A stretch of 64,000 nt of DNA from Gemmatimonadota bacterium (GTDB taxonomy: Bacteria > Gemmatimonadota > Gemmatimonadetes > Longimicrobiales > Gaopeijiaceae), in NCBI GenBank assembly GCA_030428885.1, contig JAUIEJ010000002.1:2501-66500 (forward strand). Direction: 5' to 3'. Of the stretch, positions 51,420-60,171 are shown one piece after another (positions within the stretch are counted from its first letter, which is position 1; every line of letters begins with the position of its first letter). The notes beneath the pieces were generated by a model that was given only the letters and a program-made list of their open reading frames with translations, was not told the DNA's origin and ran no database searches. A program made the position numbers and the translations under genes.

Positions 51420-51803
51420 TCACCCCACGCGTGCCACGCACTCGATCTCCACCGCCACGCTCTTCGGCAACTCCCGGACCGCCACCGTGGCCCGGGCCGG
51501 GCGGTGGTCGCCGAAGTGGCGGCCGTAGACGGCGTTCACCGCGGCGAAATCGCCCATGTCGGCGAGGAAGATCGTGGTCTTGACCACCGTGTCGAGGCGG
51601 GCACCGGCGGCCTCGAGAACCACGCGCAGGTTGGTCATCACCTGCTCGGTCTGGGCCGACACGTCGCCGTCCACCAGTTCCATGCTGACGGGGTCCAGGG
51701 GGATCTGACCGGAACAGAACACCCACCCGTCGGCCACCATGGCCTGGCTGTAGGGTCCGATGGCGGCGGGAGCGTCGTCGGTGTGTACTCGATGAAGGGT
51801 CAT
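51420..51803 (-). CDS. ridA: RidA-family enamine/imine deaminase
   Basis: This is a 127-residue protein. The ATG at 51803 overlaps the kinase stop (ATGA). Motifs: AAIGPYSQAMVADGWVFCSG, QIPLDPVSMELVDGDVSAQT, TTIFLADMGDFAAVNAVYGR, PARATVAVRELPKSVAVEIE with the conserved Arg and Glu. It hydrolyses reactive enamines such as 2-aminoacrylate that PLP enzymes release. It is the last gene of an operon that contains a PLP-fold racemase-like enzyme, which would be a sensible source. Confidence 0.93.
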   Translation of the reverse strand: MTLHRVHTDDAPAAIGPYSQAMVADGWVFCSGQIPLDPVSMELVDGDVSAQTEQVMTNLRVVLEAAGARLDTVVKTTIFLADMGDFAAVNAVYGRHFGDHRPARATVAVRELPKSVAVEIECVARVG

Positions 51804-52816
51804 GGACTGCCTTTCTCGTGATAGGTTCGCGTCTGGGCGAGGATCTCCCGGGGCGACACCGTGGCCACCCCGGCCTTCTGGACTTCGATGGCGGCGGCGT
51901 GATTGGCCAGGATGGCCGCTTCCACCTCGTCGGCCCCCGCCGCCAGGGCCACGGCGGCCACCGCCACCACCGTGTCGCCGGCCCCGGACACGTCGTAGAC
52001 CGACCGGGCCACGGCGGGAATCCGGAGGAAGCGGCCGTCGGCGGTGGCCAGGGCCACGCCCCGCTCCCCCAGCGTCAGGAGGAGCGTGTCGCACCCCAGG
52101 CGTCGACGGGTTTCGGCCATCCACCCGGCGTCGTCGGGGGCCAGGTGTTCACCCAGGGCGTCGGCCAGTTCCTTGGCGTTGGGCTTGAAGACCGTCACGC
52201 CCCGATAGTCGAAGAACCGGAGCCGCTTCGGGTCCACCACGGTGGGAATCCCCAGGGTGCGGCCGGCCTCCAGCACGGCGGCGATGACCGGGGACGTGAG
52301 GACCCCCTTGTTGTAGTCCTCCATGACCAGGACCTGACATCCGGGCGCCTCCCGGCGTATGGCAGCCACCAGGGCGTCGGCCAGCTCGGAGTCCACGTCG
52401 TCGGCGGTCTCCCGATCGAAGCGCACGACCTGCTGGCTGCGGGCCAGGACCCGGGTCTTCACCGTGGTGGGTCGCCGGCGGGTGGCCACCACCCCTCCCA
52501 CCCGAGCCCCCACGGCCTGGAGGGCCTCGGTGAGACGGGCGCCCCCCGCGTCGTCGCCCACCACGCCCACCACGTCGCAGGTGGCGCCCAGAGCGGCCAC
52601 GTTGGCCGCGACGTTGGCCGCGCCCCCCACGGCCCAGGACTCCTCCTCCACCCGCACCACGGGCACCGGGGCCTCGGGCGAGATGCGGTCCACCGAGCCC
52701 CGGACGTACTCGTCCAGCATGAGGTCGCCCACCACCAGGGCCCGCACCCCGGCCATGGCACTCAGGATGGACTCCGCCCGCTCCGGCCCCAGGCCCGCCA
52801 TGCCCCGAGACGTCAC
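51800..52816 (-). CDS. PfkB-family kinase, likely heptose 7-phosphate kinase (HldE N-terminal half)
   Basis: This 338-residue protein starts at GTG 52816, overlapping the previous stop. PfkB/ribokinase fold: ALVVGDLMLDEYVRGSVDRI, SPEAPVPVVRVEEESWAVGG, AANVAANVAALGATCDVVGV, VVDPKRLRFFDYRGVTVFKP and the catalytic VYDVSGAGDTVVAVAAVALA. DLMLDEYVxGxVxRISPEAPVPV is the RfaE1/HldE kinase signature, so it probably makes heptose 1,7-bisphosphate. The adenylyltransferase half is at 32756-33235. Confidence 0.88.
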   Translation of the reverse strand: MTSRGMAGLGPERAESILSAMAGVRALVVGDLMLDEYVRGSVDRISPEAPVPVVRVEEESWAVGGAANVAANVAALGATCDVVGVVGDDAGGARLTEALQAVGARVGGVVATRRRPTTVKTRVLARSQQVVRFDRETADDVDSELADALVAAIRREAPGCQVLVMEDYNKGVLTSPVIAAVLEAGRTLGIPTVVDPKRLRFFDYRGVTVFKPNAKELADALGEHLAPDDAGWMAETRRRLGCDTLLLTLGERGVALATADGRFLRIPAVARSVYDVSGAGDTVVAVAAVALAAGADEVEAAILANHAAAIEVQKAGVATVSPREILAQTRTYHEKGSP

Positions 52817-53910
52817 GTGGGCCGCCCCAGACGTCCCCGCCCCTCCAGGGGCCAGGCCTCGAGACCGTCCGGGCCCTCCACCAGGAGGCGGTCCTGGAGA
52901 TTCACCGACACGCACACGTGGTTGGGCACGATGCGCACCCGGGTCCCCACGGCGGGCCGCCAAGCCGTGGCGCCCAGGTCGAGCATGCCGTGTTCCTCCG
53001 ACAGGGCCACCACTTCCACCTCGGGTCGATCCAGGAGCACGCCGAAGGTGCCGTCGCCGCCCCGGGCTTCCTTGGCCAGTGCCTTGGAACCGGCGTCCAC
53101 CGCCACCCGGCCGTCCACCGCCGTGCTCACCACCGTGGCCAGGACCGAGTACGCCAGATCACCGGGGTCGGCGGCCCCGACCCGGAGGGCGTCCCGGTCG
53201 TTGAAGATGCAGGTCCCGGCCCGCACTTCGGTGAGGCCTTCGATCTCGTGGCTGCGCCAGAGGGTGGGGGTCGTGCCCCCGCTCACGACCTCGGGGTCGC
53301 AGCCGGCGGCCGACAGCGCCTCCCGGAGTCCCCCGAGTTGTCGGGAGAGCGCCGCCAGGCCGGCGTCGCTCTCGGGACCCGGCGTCCGAATGTGCCCGGC
53401 GTAGAAGAGCACGCCCCGGTACTCCACCCCCTCCTCGTCCTGGACGGCCCGGGCGAGGCGCACCGCCGCCTCCGTGCCCTGGACTCCGACTCGGCGGAGT
53501 CCCACGTCGACCTCCACGAGCACCCCCACCGTCCGGCCGGCCTCCCGGGCCGCCGCCGCCAGGGGCCGGAGCACGTCCAGGGAATCCAGCGCCACCGTCA
53601 GGCGCACCGACCGGGGCAGCCCCACGATCCGGGCTAGCTTGGCCTCGCCCACCGGGGGATACGCCAGGAGGAGATCGTCGCACACCGCCGCCATCACCTC
53701 GGCCTCGTGGGGCGTGGCCACCGTGAGGCCCCGGGCCCCGGCCTGGAGTTGGATCCGGGCCACCCGCGTCGACTTGTGGGTCTTCACGTGGGGGCGCCAG
53801 GAGAGTCCGTGGCGGGCGCAGTAGTCGGCGACCCGTCGGGCGTTGGACTCCATGCGGGCCCGATCCACCACGGCCGCCGGGGTTTCGACGGTGGAGGGGT
53901 CGAGGCTCAC
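52813..53910 (-). CDS. Alanine-racemase-fold PLP enzyme, D-threonine aldolase / D-serine dehydratase type
   Basis: This 365-residue protein starts at GTG 53910, overlapping the TlpA stop. The N-terminal alanine-racemase-fold barrel has SWRPHVKTHKSTRVARIQLQ, with the PLP Lys of the fold type III family (HxKxHK). Then LTVATPHEAEVMAAVCDDLL, VLVEVDVGLRRVGVQGTEAA, VVSGGTTPTLWRSHEIEGLT and a C-terminal metal-binding pattern SEEHGMLDL ... VPNHVCVSVNL (His and Cys ligands), typical of D-threonine aldolase and eukaryotic-type D-serine dehydratase. It cleaves or dehydrates a beta-hydroxy D-amino acid; the exact substrate is open. Confidence 0.9.
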   Translation of the reverse strand: MSLDPSTVETPAAVVDRARMESNARRVADYCARHGLSWRPHVKTHKSTRVARIQLQAGARGLTVATPHEAEVMAAVCDDLLLAYPPVGEAKLARIVGLPRSVRLTVALDSLDVLRPLAAAAREAGRTVGVLVEVDVGLRRVGVQGTEAAVRLARAVQDEEGVEYRGVLFYAGHIRTPGPESDAGLAALSRQLGGLREALSAAGCDPEVVSGGTTPTLWRSHEIEGLTEVRAGTCIFNDRDALRVGAADPGDLAYSVLATVVSTAVDGRVAVDAGSKALAKEARGGDGTFGVLLDRPEVEVVALSEEHGMLDLGATAWRPAVGTRVRIVPNHVCVSVNLQDRLLVEGPDGLEAWPLEGRGRLGRPT

Positions 53911-54437
53911 GCCCCCGCCTCCGACGCCGTCAGGGCCTCGATGGTCTCCAGAAACGAGCGGTCGCTCTCCGACACCGGCCCCGCGCGCACGAGGGCCACC
54001 CGCCCCTCGGCATCCAGGAGATAGGTCGCCGGGAGTCCCAGGAGGCGGAAGGCGTCCATGGTGGTGCCCCGGGGATCCAGGGCGTTCTCGTAGGTCACCC
54101 CGGCCTCGGCCAGGAAGTCCTGGACCTGATCCAGCGCACCGGCGTTGTCGGCGCTGATGCCCACCACCCGGAGTCCCCGGGCCTCGTACTCCTCGTGAAT
54201 GGACTGGAGAAAGGGGATCTCGGCGCGGCACGGCGGGCACCAGGTGGCCCAGACGTTGACCAGGGTCGGTCGGCCGTCCAGGTCGCCCAGGGAAATCGAA
54301 TCTCCCTCGAGGGTGGCGAAGGCCAGGTCCGGCAGAGGCTCGCCCACCTGGGGCGCCCGGGGGATGTCGTCCACCGCGCCGCAGGCCGCGACCGCGCCCA
54401 CCAGGAGGAGGACGGCCAGGGAGCGTGGGGCGGTCAT
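53907..54437 (-). CDS. TlpA-like thiol-disulfide lipoprotein
   Basis: This is a 176-residue protein. The ATG at 54437 overlaps the BNR lipoprotein stop (ATGA). The lipoprotein signal ends VGAVAACG. Thioredoxin fold: LVNVWATWCPPCRAEIPFLQ with the CPPC active site, GLRVVGISADNAGALDQVQD, RLLGLPATYLLDAEGRVALV with the cis-Pro loop. It reduces disulfides in the periplasm, often for cytochrome c maturation. Its four neighbours show no redox pathway, so its substrate is not clear. Confidence 0.92.
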   Translation of the reverse strand: MTAPRSLAVLLLVGAVAACGAVDDIPRAPQVGEPLPDLAFATLEGDSISLGDLDGRPTLVNVWATWCPPCRAEIPFLQSIHEEYEARGLRVVGISADNAGALDQVQDFLAEAGVTYENALDPRGTTMDAFRLLGLPATYLLDAEGRVALVRAGPVSESDRSFLETIEALTASEAGA

Positions 54438-55696
54438 GGTGCCTCCGAAGGCAGGCGCATCATGCGGATCCGGGTTTCGGGGCCGCCGGCGTCGGTCCAG
54501 GCGAAGATCAGGTCGCCATCGTGGCGGAGCATGCGGGGGAATCCCGAGGCGCGGGCGCCCGAGAGCCCCGCCACCCGGCGAGGGGTCTCGAGGGCGCGGT
54601 CCCACCCCACTCGGCGCACGCGCAGTTCGGCATCGTCGCCCACACTCTCGATCCAGCTCACCAGCGCCCCGTCGCCGTCCATGACCACGTCGACCCGACC
54701 CACCGGGTCCCCGTCGTCGATCCGCACGGGCTCGGTGAAGGTCAGCCCCTGGTCGTCGCTGAAGGCCAGCGAGACCCGGGGCACTTCTCCGGCGCCGGTG
54801 AACCACGCCACCGCCACCCGGGAGCCGTCGGCGTCCACGGCGGGGCCGTTCACCGGACACGACTCGATGTGCCACCCGTCCCGATGAACCGGACGGCCTT
54901 CCGTCCAGGCCCCGTCCACGAAGCGGGCGGCGTAGATGTCCCGGATCTCGTCGGTGGAGCGGTCCCGCCAGACCGCCACCCACCCGTCGGCGGTGCGCAC
55001 GGCGCCGGTCTGACAGCAATCGCAGACCCGATCGTCGACCAGCACCTCCGATCCCATCGACCCCGGGCCGTGGGCCGTGCGGTGGCGGAGGGTCATCTCC
55101 TCGGTGGCGGCGCCGTCGGGACCGTCGGCGTACCGGCGCCCGTCCAACCACAACACTCCCACCGACCCGTCGGCGGCGGGCATGAGCGAGACGAAGCCGT
55201 GCTCGGTGGGCGTCCCGTCGTCGTGGGGCGTCCAGGGCTCGGACCAGGTGACGCCCCCGTCGTCGGACCACGCCACCCGCACCCCGTAGTCGTAGGTGGC
55301 GTCGCCTCCGCGCTGGAGCCAGTGGGCCGCGAGGCGGCCGTCGGAGAGGGGCGCCACCGACGGGAAGTCGGCCCAGTTCACGAAGAAGTCGTCGCGCTCC
55401 ACCACCGTGACCGGGGCGCCCACCTCGTCGCCCACCTCGGCGAGACGCAGGGCCCAGGCCTCGCCGGCGGGCTCGAGCCAACTGAGCCACACCTTGTCCC
55501 CGTCGGAGGACAGGAACGGCTCACCGCTGCCCTCGACGGCGGGCACATGGAGTTCCACGGAAGCGCCGAGCACGTCGGGGGCATCCCCGTCGGCCGGAGC
55601 CTCGCCGCCGCCGCAGGCCGCCAGGGCCAGGGCCGGAATCAGGGCGCCGGAAAGCCCCAGGGGGCCGCGACGTAGGGAGACTCGAAGGCGTTGCAT
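54434..55696 (-). CDS. Exo-alpha-sialidase-like BNR lipoprotein
   Basis: This is a 420-residue protein. The ATG at 55696 begins a lipoprotein signal ending LALAACGGGE. A six-bladed propeller with Asp-box-like pieces follows: VRVAWSDDGGVTWSEPWTP, SLAFSDDQGLTFTEPVRI. An unusual cysteine cluster, DDRVCDCCQTGAVRTADGWV, is a motif seen in secreted propeller proteins of this type. It lacks a clear sialidase catalytic triad, so a binding or structural role is likely. It is the first gene of a five-gene overlapping operon. Confidence 0.85.
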   Translation of the reverse strand: MQRLRVSLRRGPLGLSGALIPALALAACGGGEAPADGDAPDVLGASVELHVPAVEGSGEPFLSSDGDKVWLSWLEPAGEAWALRLAEVGDEVGAPVTVVERDDFFVNWADFPSVAPLSDGRLAAHWLQRGGDATYDYGVRVAWSDDGGVTWSEPWTPHDDGTPTEHGFVSLMPAADGSVGVLWLDGRRYADGPDGAATEEMTLRHRTAHGPGSMGSEVLVDDRVCDCCQTGAVRTADGWVAVWRDRSTDEIRDIYAARFVDGAWTEGRPVHRDGWHIESCPVNGPAVDADGSRVAVAWFTGAGEVPRVSLAFSDDQGLTFTEPVRIDDGDPVGRVDVVMDGDGALVSWIESVGDDAELRVRRVGWDRALETPRRVAGLSGARASGFPRMLRHDGDLIFAWTDAGGPETRIRMMRLPSEAP

Positions 55697-55957
55697 GTCG
55701 GGCCTCGCACGGGATCGGGACGGAACGGACCGCTGTCGGCAGGGTTCTTGCGTGAAGCGTCGCAAAGCATGGCGGGCGACGCGGCCTCTAAGGTATGGAG
55801 GGTCGCACCGCACGCAATCGGACCGCGACTCCGGGGGAAGGCCCGGGAACCCACCGAGGTTCCCGAGGTGTTGATCGATCGGCGTTCGATCGTTTCCCGG
55901 TGGCCGATCCGGGAGCGCCGCTCCGCCGGGGTTTTCCTTTTCACGACCAAGGTCATC
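55697..55957. other. Divergent intergenic region
   Basis: 261 bases between the leftward BNR operon and the rightward peptidase-propeller-barrel gene must hold both promoters. Two CGATCG copies flank a short spacer at 55876-55892, near a TTGATC, and may be an operator. No confident -35/-10 pair was found. Confidence 0.4.
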
Positions 55958-58900
55958 ATGAACGCGTCCCGCCCCCACCTCCGACGTCCAGGCCTCCTCC
56001 TGGTCGCAGCCGCCGTGGTCGCTCCGCTGCTCTTGCCCATGACGGCGGAGGCCCAGTCGTACTTCGGCCGCAACAAGGTCCAGTACGACGACTTCGACTG
56101 GCAGGTGCTCGGGACGGACCACTTCGACCTCCACTACTACTCGGCCATGTCGGGCGTCGTGGAAGACCTGGCCCGCCAGTCCGAGCGGTGGTACGAGCGC
56201 CTCGCCCGGACCTTCCAGCACGAGTTCGAAGAGCCCAAGCCGCTGATCTTCTACGCCGACCACCCCGACTTCCAGCAGACCAACACGCTGTCGGGTGCCA
56301 TCGGCGAGGGCACGGGAGGTGTAACGGAGTCCCTGAAGAACCGGGTGATCATGCCCGTCACCGGTTCGTACGCCGATACGGACCACGTCCTCGGGCACGA
56401 GCTGGTCCACGCCTTCCAGTACAACGTGGCCCAGTCGCGGCAGGGTGGAGGACTCCAGGGTCTCTACGCCAACCCCCTCTGGCTCATCGAGGGCATGGCC
56501 GAATACCTCTCCGTGGGCCGGGACGACCCCCTGACGGCCATGTGGCTTCGGGACGCGATCCTCCGGGACGACTTCCCCACCATTCGTCAGATGACCCGGG
56601 AGCAGCGCTTCTTCCCGTACCGCTTCGGGCAGGCGCTGTGGGCGTACATCGGCGGCGTCTACGGCGACGACGCCGTGATCCAGACCTTCCGCCGCTCCCT
56701 GCGCATCGGATTCCAGCCCGCCATCCAGCAGGTGCTGGGCGTATCCACCGACACCCTCTCGGTGCAGTGGCGCCGGGCGGTGGCGGACGCGTACGGGCCC
56801 CTCATGGAAGGGCGGACCCATCCCGACAGCGTGGGGCGGATTCTCCTGGACGAGGACAACGCCGGAAGCCAGAACATCGCGCCGAGCCTGAGCCCCGACG
56901 GCCGCTACGTGGCGTTCCTTTCCGAGAAGGACCTCTTCTCGGTGGATCTCTTCCTGGCCGACGCCCAGACCGGAGAGGTGATCCGGAAGCTCACCAGCGC
57001 CGATTCCGATCCCCACGCCGACGCCCTGCGCTACATCGACTCGTCAGGGACGTGGTCGCCCGACGGCGGTCAGTTCGCCTACGTGGTGTTCGCCGGCGGC
57101 GACAACGAGATCAACATCGTCGACACTTCCGACGGCGACCTGGATCGCAGGATCCGGCCCGAGGGGATCGGGTCCATCTCCAACCCGGCCTGGTCGCCCG
57201 ACGGCCGCTACATCGCCTTCACCGGAATGAAGGGCGGCATCGCCGACCTGTTCCTCTGGGATCTGGAGAGCGGGGAGCTGGAGCAGCTCACCAACGATCG
57301 CCACGCCGACTTCCACGCCGCGTGGTCGCCCGACGGTCAGACCCTGGCCTTCACGTCGGATCGGGGACCGGAGACCAACTTCGAGACCCTGACGTACTCG
57401 TCGTTCCGGATCTCCCTCCTGGATCTCTCCACCCGGGGCGTGCGGACGCTGCCGCTCCTGGGCGACGTTCGCCACTCCAACCCCCAGTTCGCCCCCGACG
57501 GGACCCTGTACTTCCTGAGCGACGCCGACGGCTTCGCCGACATCTATCGGACGAACGTCTCCACGGGTTCGGTGGAGCGGATCACCCGCCTCTCCACCGC
57601 GGTGAGCGGCATCGTGGCCATGTCGCCGGCCATGTCGGTGTCGTCGGGCACCGGGGAGCTGGCCTTCTCGGTCTTCGAGGAGTTCGGGTTCAAGATCCAC
57701 CGCCTGCCGGCCAATCCCCCGGGGACCGCCCTGGTGCGGGTGGCCGAGCGCGATCCGTCGTCCGACGGTCTGGGGCGCAACCTGCCCCCCCTGAATCCCG
57801 ACCGGTTCAGCCGGGTTGCCGAGTATCTGGCCGACGCCGAGACCGGGCTGGAGCCCGAGGGCCTGTTCGCCCGGACCGACGCCACGGAGTACGACCCGTC
57901 CCTGGCCCTGGACTACCTGGGGCAGCCCTCCATCGGCGTGGCCGCCGACCAGTTCGGCACCTACCTGGGAGGCGGGGCCTCGGCATTCTTCAGCGACATG
58001 CTGGGCAACAAGCTCCTGGGAGTCGCGGTCCAGGCCAACGGGACCTTCAAGGACGTGGGCGGGCAGGTGCAGTACGCCGACATCGGAGACCGCTGGAACT
58101 GGGGCGTCCAGGCCGGACGGATCCCATATCAGTTGCTCTACCAGCAGTACAACTTCGGGGACTCCATCACGGCGCCGTCGGTGTCCCAGATCCGACAGCG
58201 GATCTTCGAGACCTCGGCTTCGGGAGCCCTGGCGTATCCGTTCTCCACGACCCGCCGCATCGAGGGGAGCCTGGGCATCCGGCGCTACTCCTACGACTTC
58301 GAGGAGGACCGGTTCTACCTCGACCAGTTCGGCCGCATCTTCGCCCGGGAGCGCATCGATCGCCCCGACCTGGAGAGCCGGTACGAGACCCTGAATCTGG
58401 GGTCGGCGGGGCTGGCCTACGTGGGCGACAACTCCAACTTCGGCTTCACCTCGCCGATCCGGGGCGGACGGTTCCGCTTCGGGGTCGAGGCCACCGTGGG
58501 TACGGAGAACTACTTCACGGCCATCGCCGACTGGAGACGGTACTTCGCGCCGCACCGCAATCTCACCGTGGCCTTCCGGGGGCAGCACATCGGGCGGTAC
58601 GGGGGCATCGAGCAGGGCAACGTGATCCAGCCCTTCTTCCTGGGGTGGGAAACCAACATTCGCGGCTACGCCTACGAGAGCTTCGACGCCTCGGAGTGCT
58701 CGAGCCCCGAGGACTCGGTGGGCAACAGTTGCCCGGTCTTCGACCGGCTGTTCGGCAACCAGATCGCCGTGGCCAACCTGGAGATGCGGATTCCGCTCCT
58801 GGGGGTCGAGCAGTACGGGCTCATCGCCTTCCCGTTCCTGCCCACCGAGCTCACGGCCTTCGTGGACGCCGGCGTGGCGTGGTACGACCAGGACCCGGCC

Positions 58901-59116
58901 GACAACGCCACCTTCGGCGTCTCCGACGACCTGGACAACTCCCCCACCTTCAAGTGGAGCACCACGTCGCTGGAGCGGATTCCCGTGGTGAGCGCCGGCT
59001 TCTCGGCCCGGACCAACATCCTGGGCTTCCTGGTCCTGGAGACCTACTTCGCCTACCCCTTCCAGCGCCCGGACAAGGGCTGGCACTGGGGCTTCAACCT
59101 GGCGCCGGGGTGGTGA
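55958..59116 (+). CDS. Fused metallopeptidase-like / PD40 beta-propeller / BamA-type barrel protein
   Basis: This is a 1052-residue protein. The ATG at 55958 gives a signal peptide ending MTAEAQS. Residues 35-270 resemble peptidase MA gluzincins: DHVLGHELVHAFQYN (HExxH at 147-151) and LWLIEGMAEYLS (third ligand Glu near 178). Residues 290-640 carry TolB-like PD40 blades (SPDGRYVAFLSEKDLFSVDL, NPAWSPDGRYIAFTGMKGGI, HAAWSPDGQTLAFTSDRGPE). The last 350 residues are an outer-membrane beta-barrel of the bacterial surface-antigen (Omp85) type (NFGFTSPIRGGRFRFGVEAT, FLGWETNIRGYAYESFDASE). It would place a peptidase/propeller in the periplasm on a membrane barrel; the substrate is unknown. Confidence 0.88.
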   Translation: MNASRPHLRRPGLLLVAAAVVAPLLLPMTAEAQSYFGRNKVQYDDFDWQVLGTDHFDLHYYSAMSGVVEDLARQSERWYERLARTFQHEFEEPKPLIFYADHPDFQQTNTLSGAIGEGTGGVTESLKNRVIMPVTGSYADTDHVLGHELVHAFQYNVAQSRQGGGLQGLYANPLWLIEGMAEYLSVGRDDPLTAMWLRDAILRDDFPTIRQMTREQRFFPYRFGQALWAYIGGVYGDDAVIQTFRRSLRIGFQPAIQQVLGVSTDTLSVQWRRAVADAYGPLMEGRTHPDSVGRILLDEDNAGSQNIAPSLSPDGRYVAFLSEKDLFSVDLFLADAQTGEVIRKLTSADSDPHADALRYIDSSGTWSPDGGQFAYVVFAGGDNEINIVDTSDGDLDRRIRPEGIGSISNPAWSPDGRYIAFTGMKGGIADLFLWDLESGELEQLTNDRHADFHAAWSPDGQTLAFTSDRGPETNFETLTYSSFRISLLDLSTRGVRTLPLLGDVRHSNPQFAPDGTLYFLSDADGFADIYRTNVSTGSVERITRLSTAVSGIVAMSPAMSVSSGTGELAFSVFEEFGFKIHRLPANPPGTALVRVAERDPSSDGLGRNLPPLNPDRFSRVAEYLADAETGLEPEGLFARTDATEYDPSLALDYLGQPSIGVAADQFGTYLGGGASAFFSDMLGNKLLGVAVQANGTFKDVGGQVQYADIGDRWNWGVQAGRIPYQLLYQQYNFGDSITAPSVSQIRQRIFETSASGALAYPFSTTRRIEGSLGIRRYSYDFEEDRFYLDQFGRIFARERIDRPDLESRYETLNLGSAGLAYVGDNSNFGFTSPIRGGRFRFGVEATVGTENYFTAIADWRRYFAPHRNLTVAFRGQHIGRYGGIEQGNVIQPFFLGWETNIRGYAYESFDASECSSPEDSVGNSCPVFDRLFGNQIAVANLEMRIPLLGVEQYGLIAFPFLPTELTAFVDAGVAWYDQDPADNATFGVSDDLDNSPTFKWSTTSLERIPVVSAGFSARTNILGFLVLETYFAYPFQRPDKGWHWGFNLAPGW

Positions 59117-59145
59117 TCCCGGCCCCTCCGGTCTGAACGAAACGA

Positions 59146-59181
59146 CGAAGGCCCGATCCCCCGGCGGGGATCGGGCCTTCG
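59146..59181. terminator. Bidirectional hairpin terminator
   Basis: CGAAGGCCCGATCCCC and its exact complement form a 16-bp stem with a CGGC loop, between the stops of two convergent genes (59116 and 59201). It serves both strands; the forward side lacks a strong T tract. Confidence 0.88.
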
Positions 59182-59200
59182 CACGTGGAGGAGTCCCGGA

Positions 59201-60145
59201 TCAGAAGATCTCGATCTTCACGTACCGCCCCGGGTTTTCCTTGATGTCCACCAGGAGGTCGTTCAGGCTCACCAACGCCATGTTGGTGTTGTCCCACAGG
59301 GCTTCGTCCTGGGAGAGGCGTCCCAGAGTGCCCTCGCCCCGAGCCATGCGTCCCAGCACGGTGTCCAGCGACCCCAGGACCTCGTCCAGGCGGGCGGTGG
59401 TGGCCTCCATGCGCAGGAGGAGCGAGTCGGCGCGGGCCGCCGCGCTGGCCAGATCCGGCCCGGCGTCGCCGGCCGTGGCCTCGAGCCCTTCGGCGGCCCG
59501 GGCCAGGGACGACGTCATGCGGGCGAGCTCGTCGCGCTGGTCAGCCACCACCGAGCGGAGATCCCGGGCCAGGGACTCGACGGCCTGGGTCGATCCCTGC
59601 ACCGAGCGCACCGTGGAGGTGTCGAAGAGCATCTCCAGCCGCTGGAGCACCACCTCGGCCTCGGTCCCCACCCGACCCACGGTCTCGAAGATCCCGCCGC
59701 CTCCGTCGTCGCCGGGAATGGTGTCCATGGGCTGGAGCACGCCCGGTCCGTTGCCCGGGACCACTTCCACCGTCCGGCCGCCGAACACCCCGGCCTCGGC
59801 CAGGGTCGCCGACGACCCCAGGGGAATCTGCCAGCGGTCGTAGAGCTCCAGGGTGATGGCCACCCGCTCCGACTCGGTCATCTGGAAGTTGGTCACCCGG
59901 CCGATGATGACCCCCCGCATCTGCACCGGGTCGCCGGCCCGGACGCCGCCGGCGTCCACCAGCTCGGTGACCAGGTTGTACCGTCCCCGGAACCCGGCGG
60001 GATCGGTCATGAGGAAGAGCACGGTCAGAAACGACACGAGCCCGAGAATGACGAAGATCCCGATGCGCACGTGACGATTGCCCGTGCCCCGGGGCACCGC
60101 CGTCTGGAGTTCGCGTTCGGACGGTCCGGAAGATCGGTCGTTCAT
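59201..60145 (-). CDS. mlaD: MlaD/MCE-family lipid transport substrate-binding protein
   Basis: This 314-residue protein has one N-terminal membrane helix (IGIFVILGLVSFLTVLFL), then the MCE domain (YNLVTELVDAGGVRAGDPVQ, MRGVIIGRVTNFQMTESERV) and a long helical C-terminal part (VVADQRDELARMTSSLARAA, TTARLDEVLGSLDTVLGRMA) that could form a tube or coiled coil spanning the periplasm. It is the third gene of a leftward mlaE-mlaF-mlaD operon for phospholipid movement between membranes. MlaB and MlaC are not seen nearby. Confidence 0.92.
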   Translation of the reverse strand: MNDRSSGPSERELQTAVPRGTGNRHVRIGIFVILGLVSFLTVLFLMTDPAGFRGRYNLVTELVDAGGVRAGDPVQMRGVIIGRVTNFQMTESERVAITLELYDRWQIPLGSSATLAEAGVFGGRTVEVVPGNGPGVLQPMDTIPGDDGGGGIFETVGRVGTEAEVVLQRLEMLFDTSTVRSVQGSTQAVESLARDLRSVVADQRDELARMTSSLARAAEGLEATAGDAGPDLASAAARADSLLLRMEATTARLDEVLGSLDTVLGRMARGEGTLGRLSQDEALWDNTNMALVSLNDLLVDIKENPGRYVKIEIF

Positions 60146-60171
60146 GGAGATTCACCGGGAAGGGTATGCAT

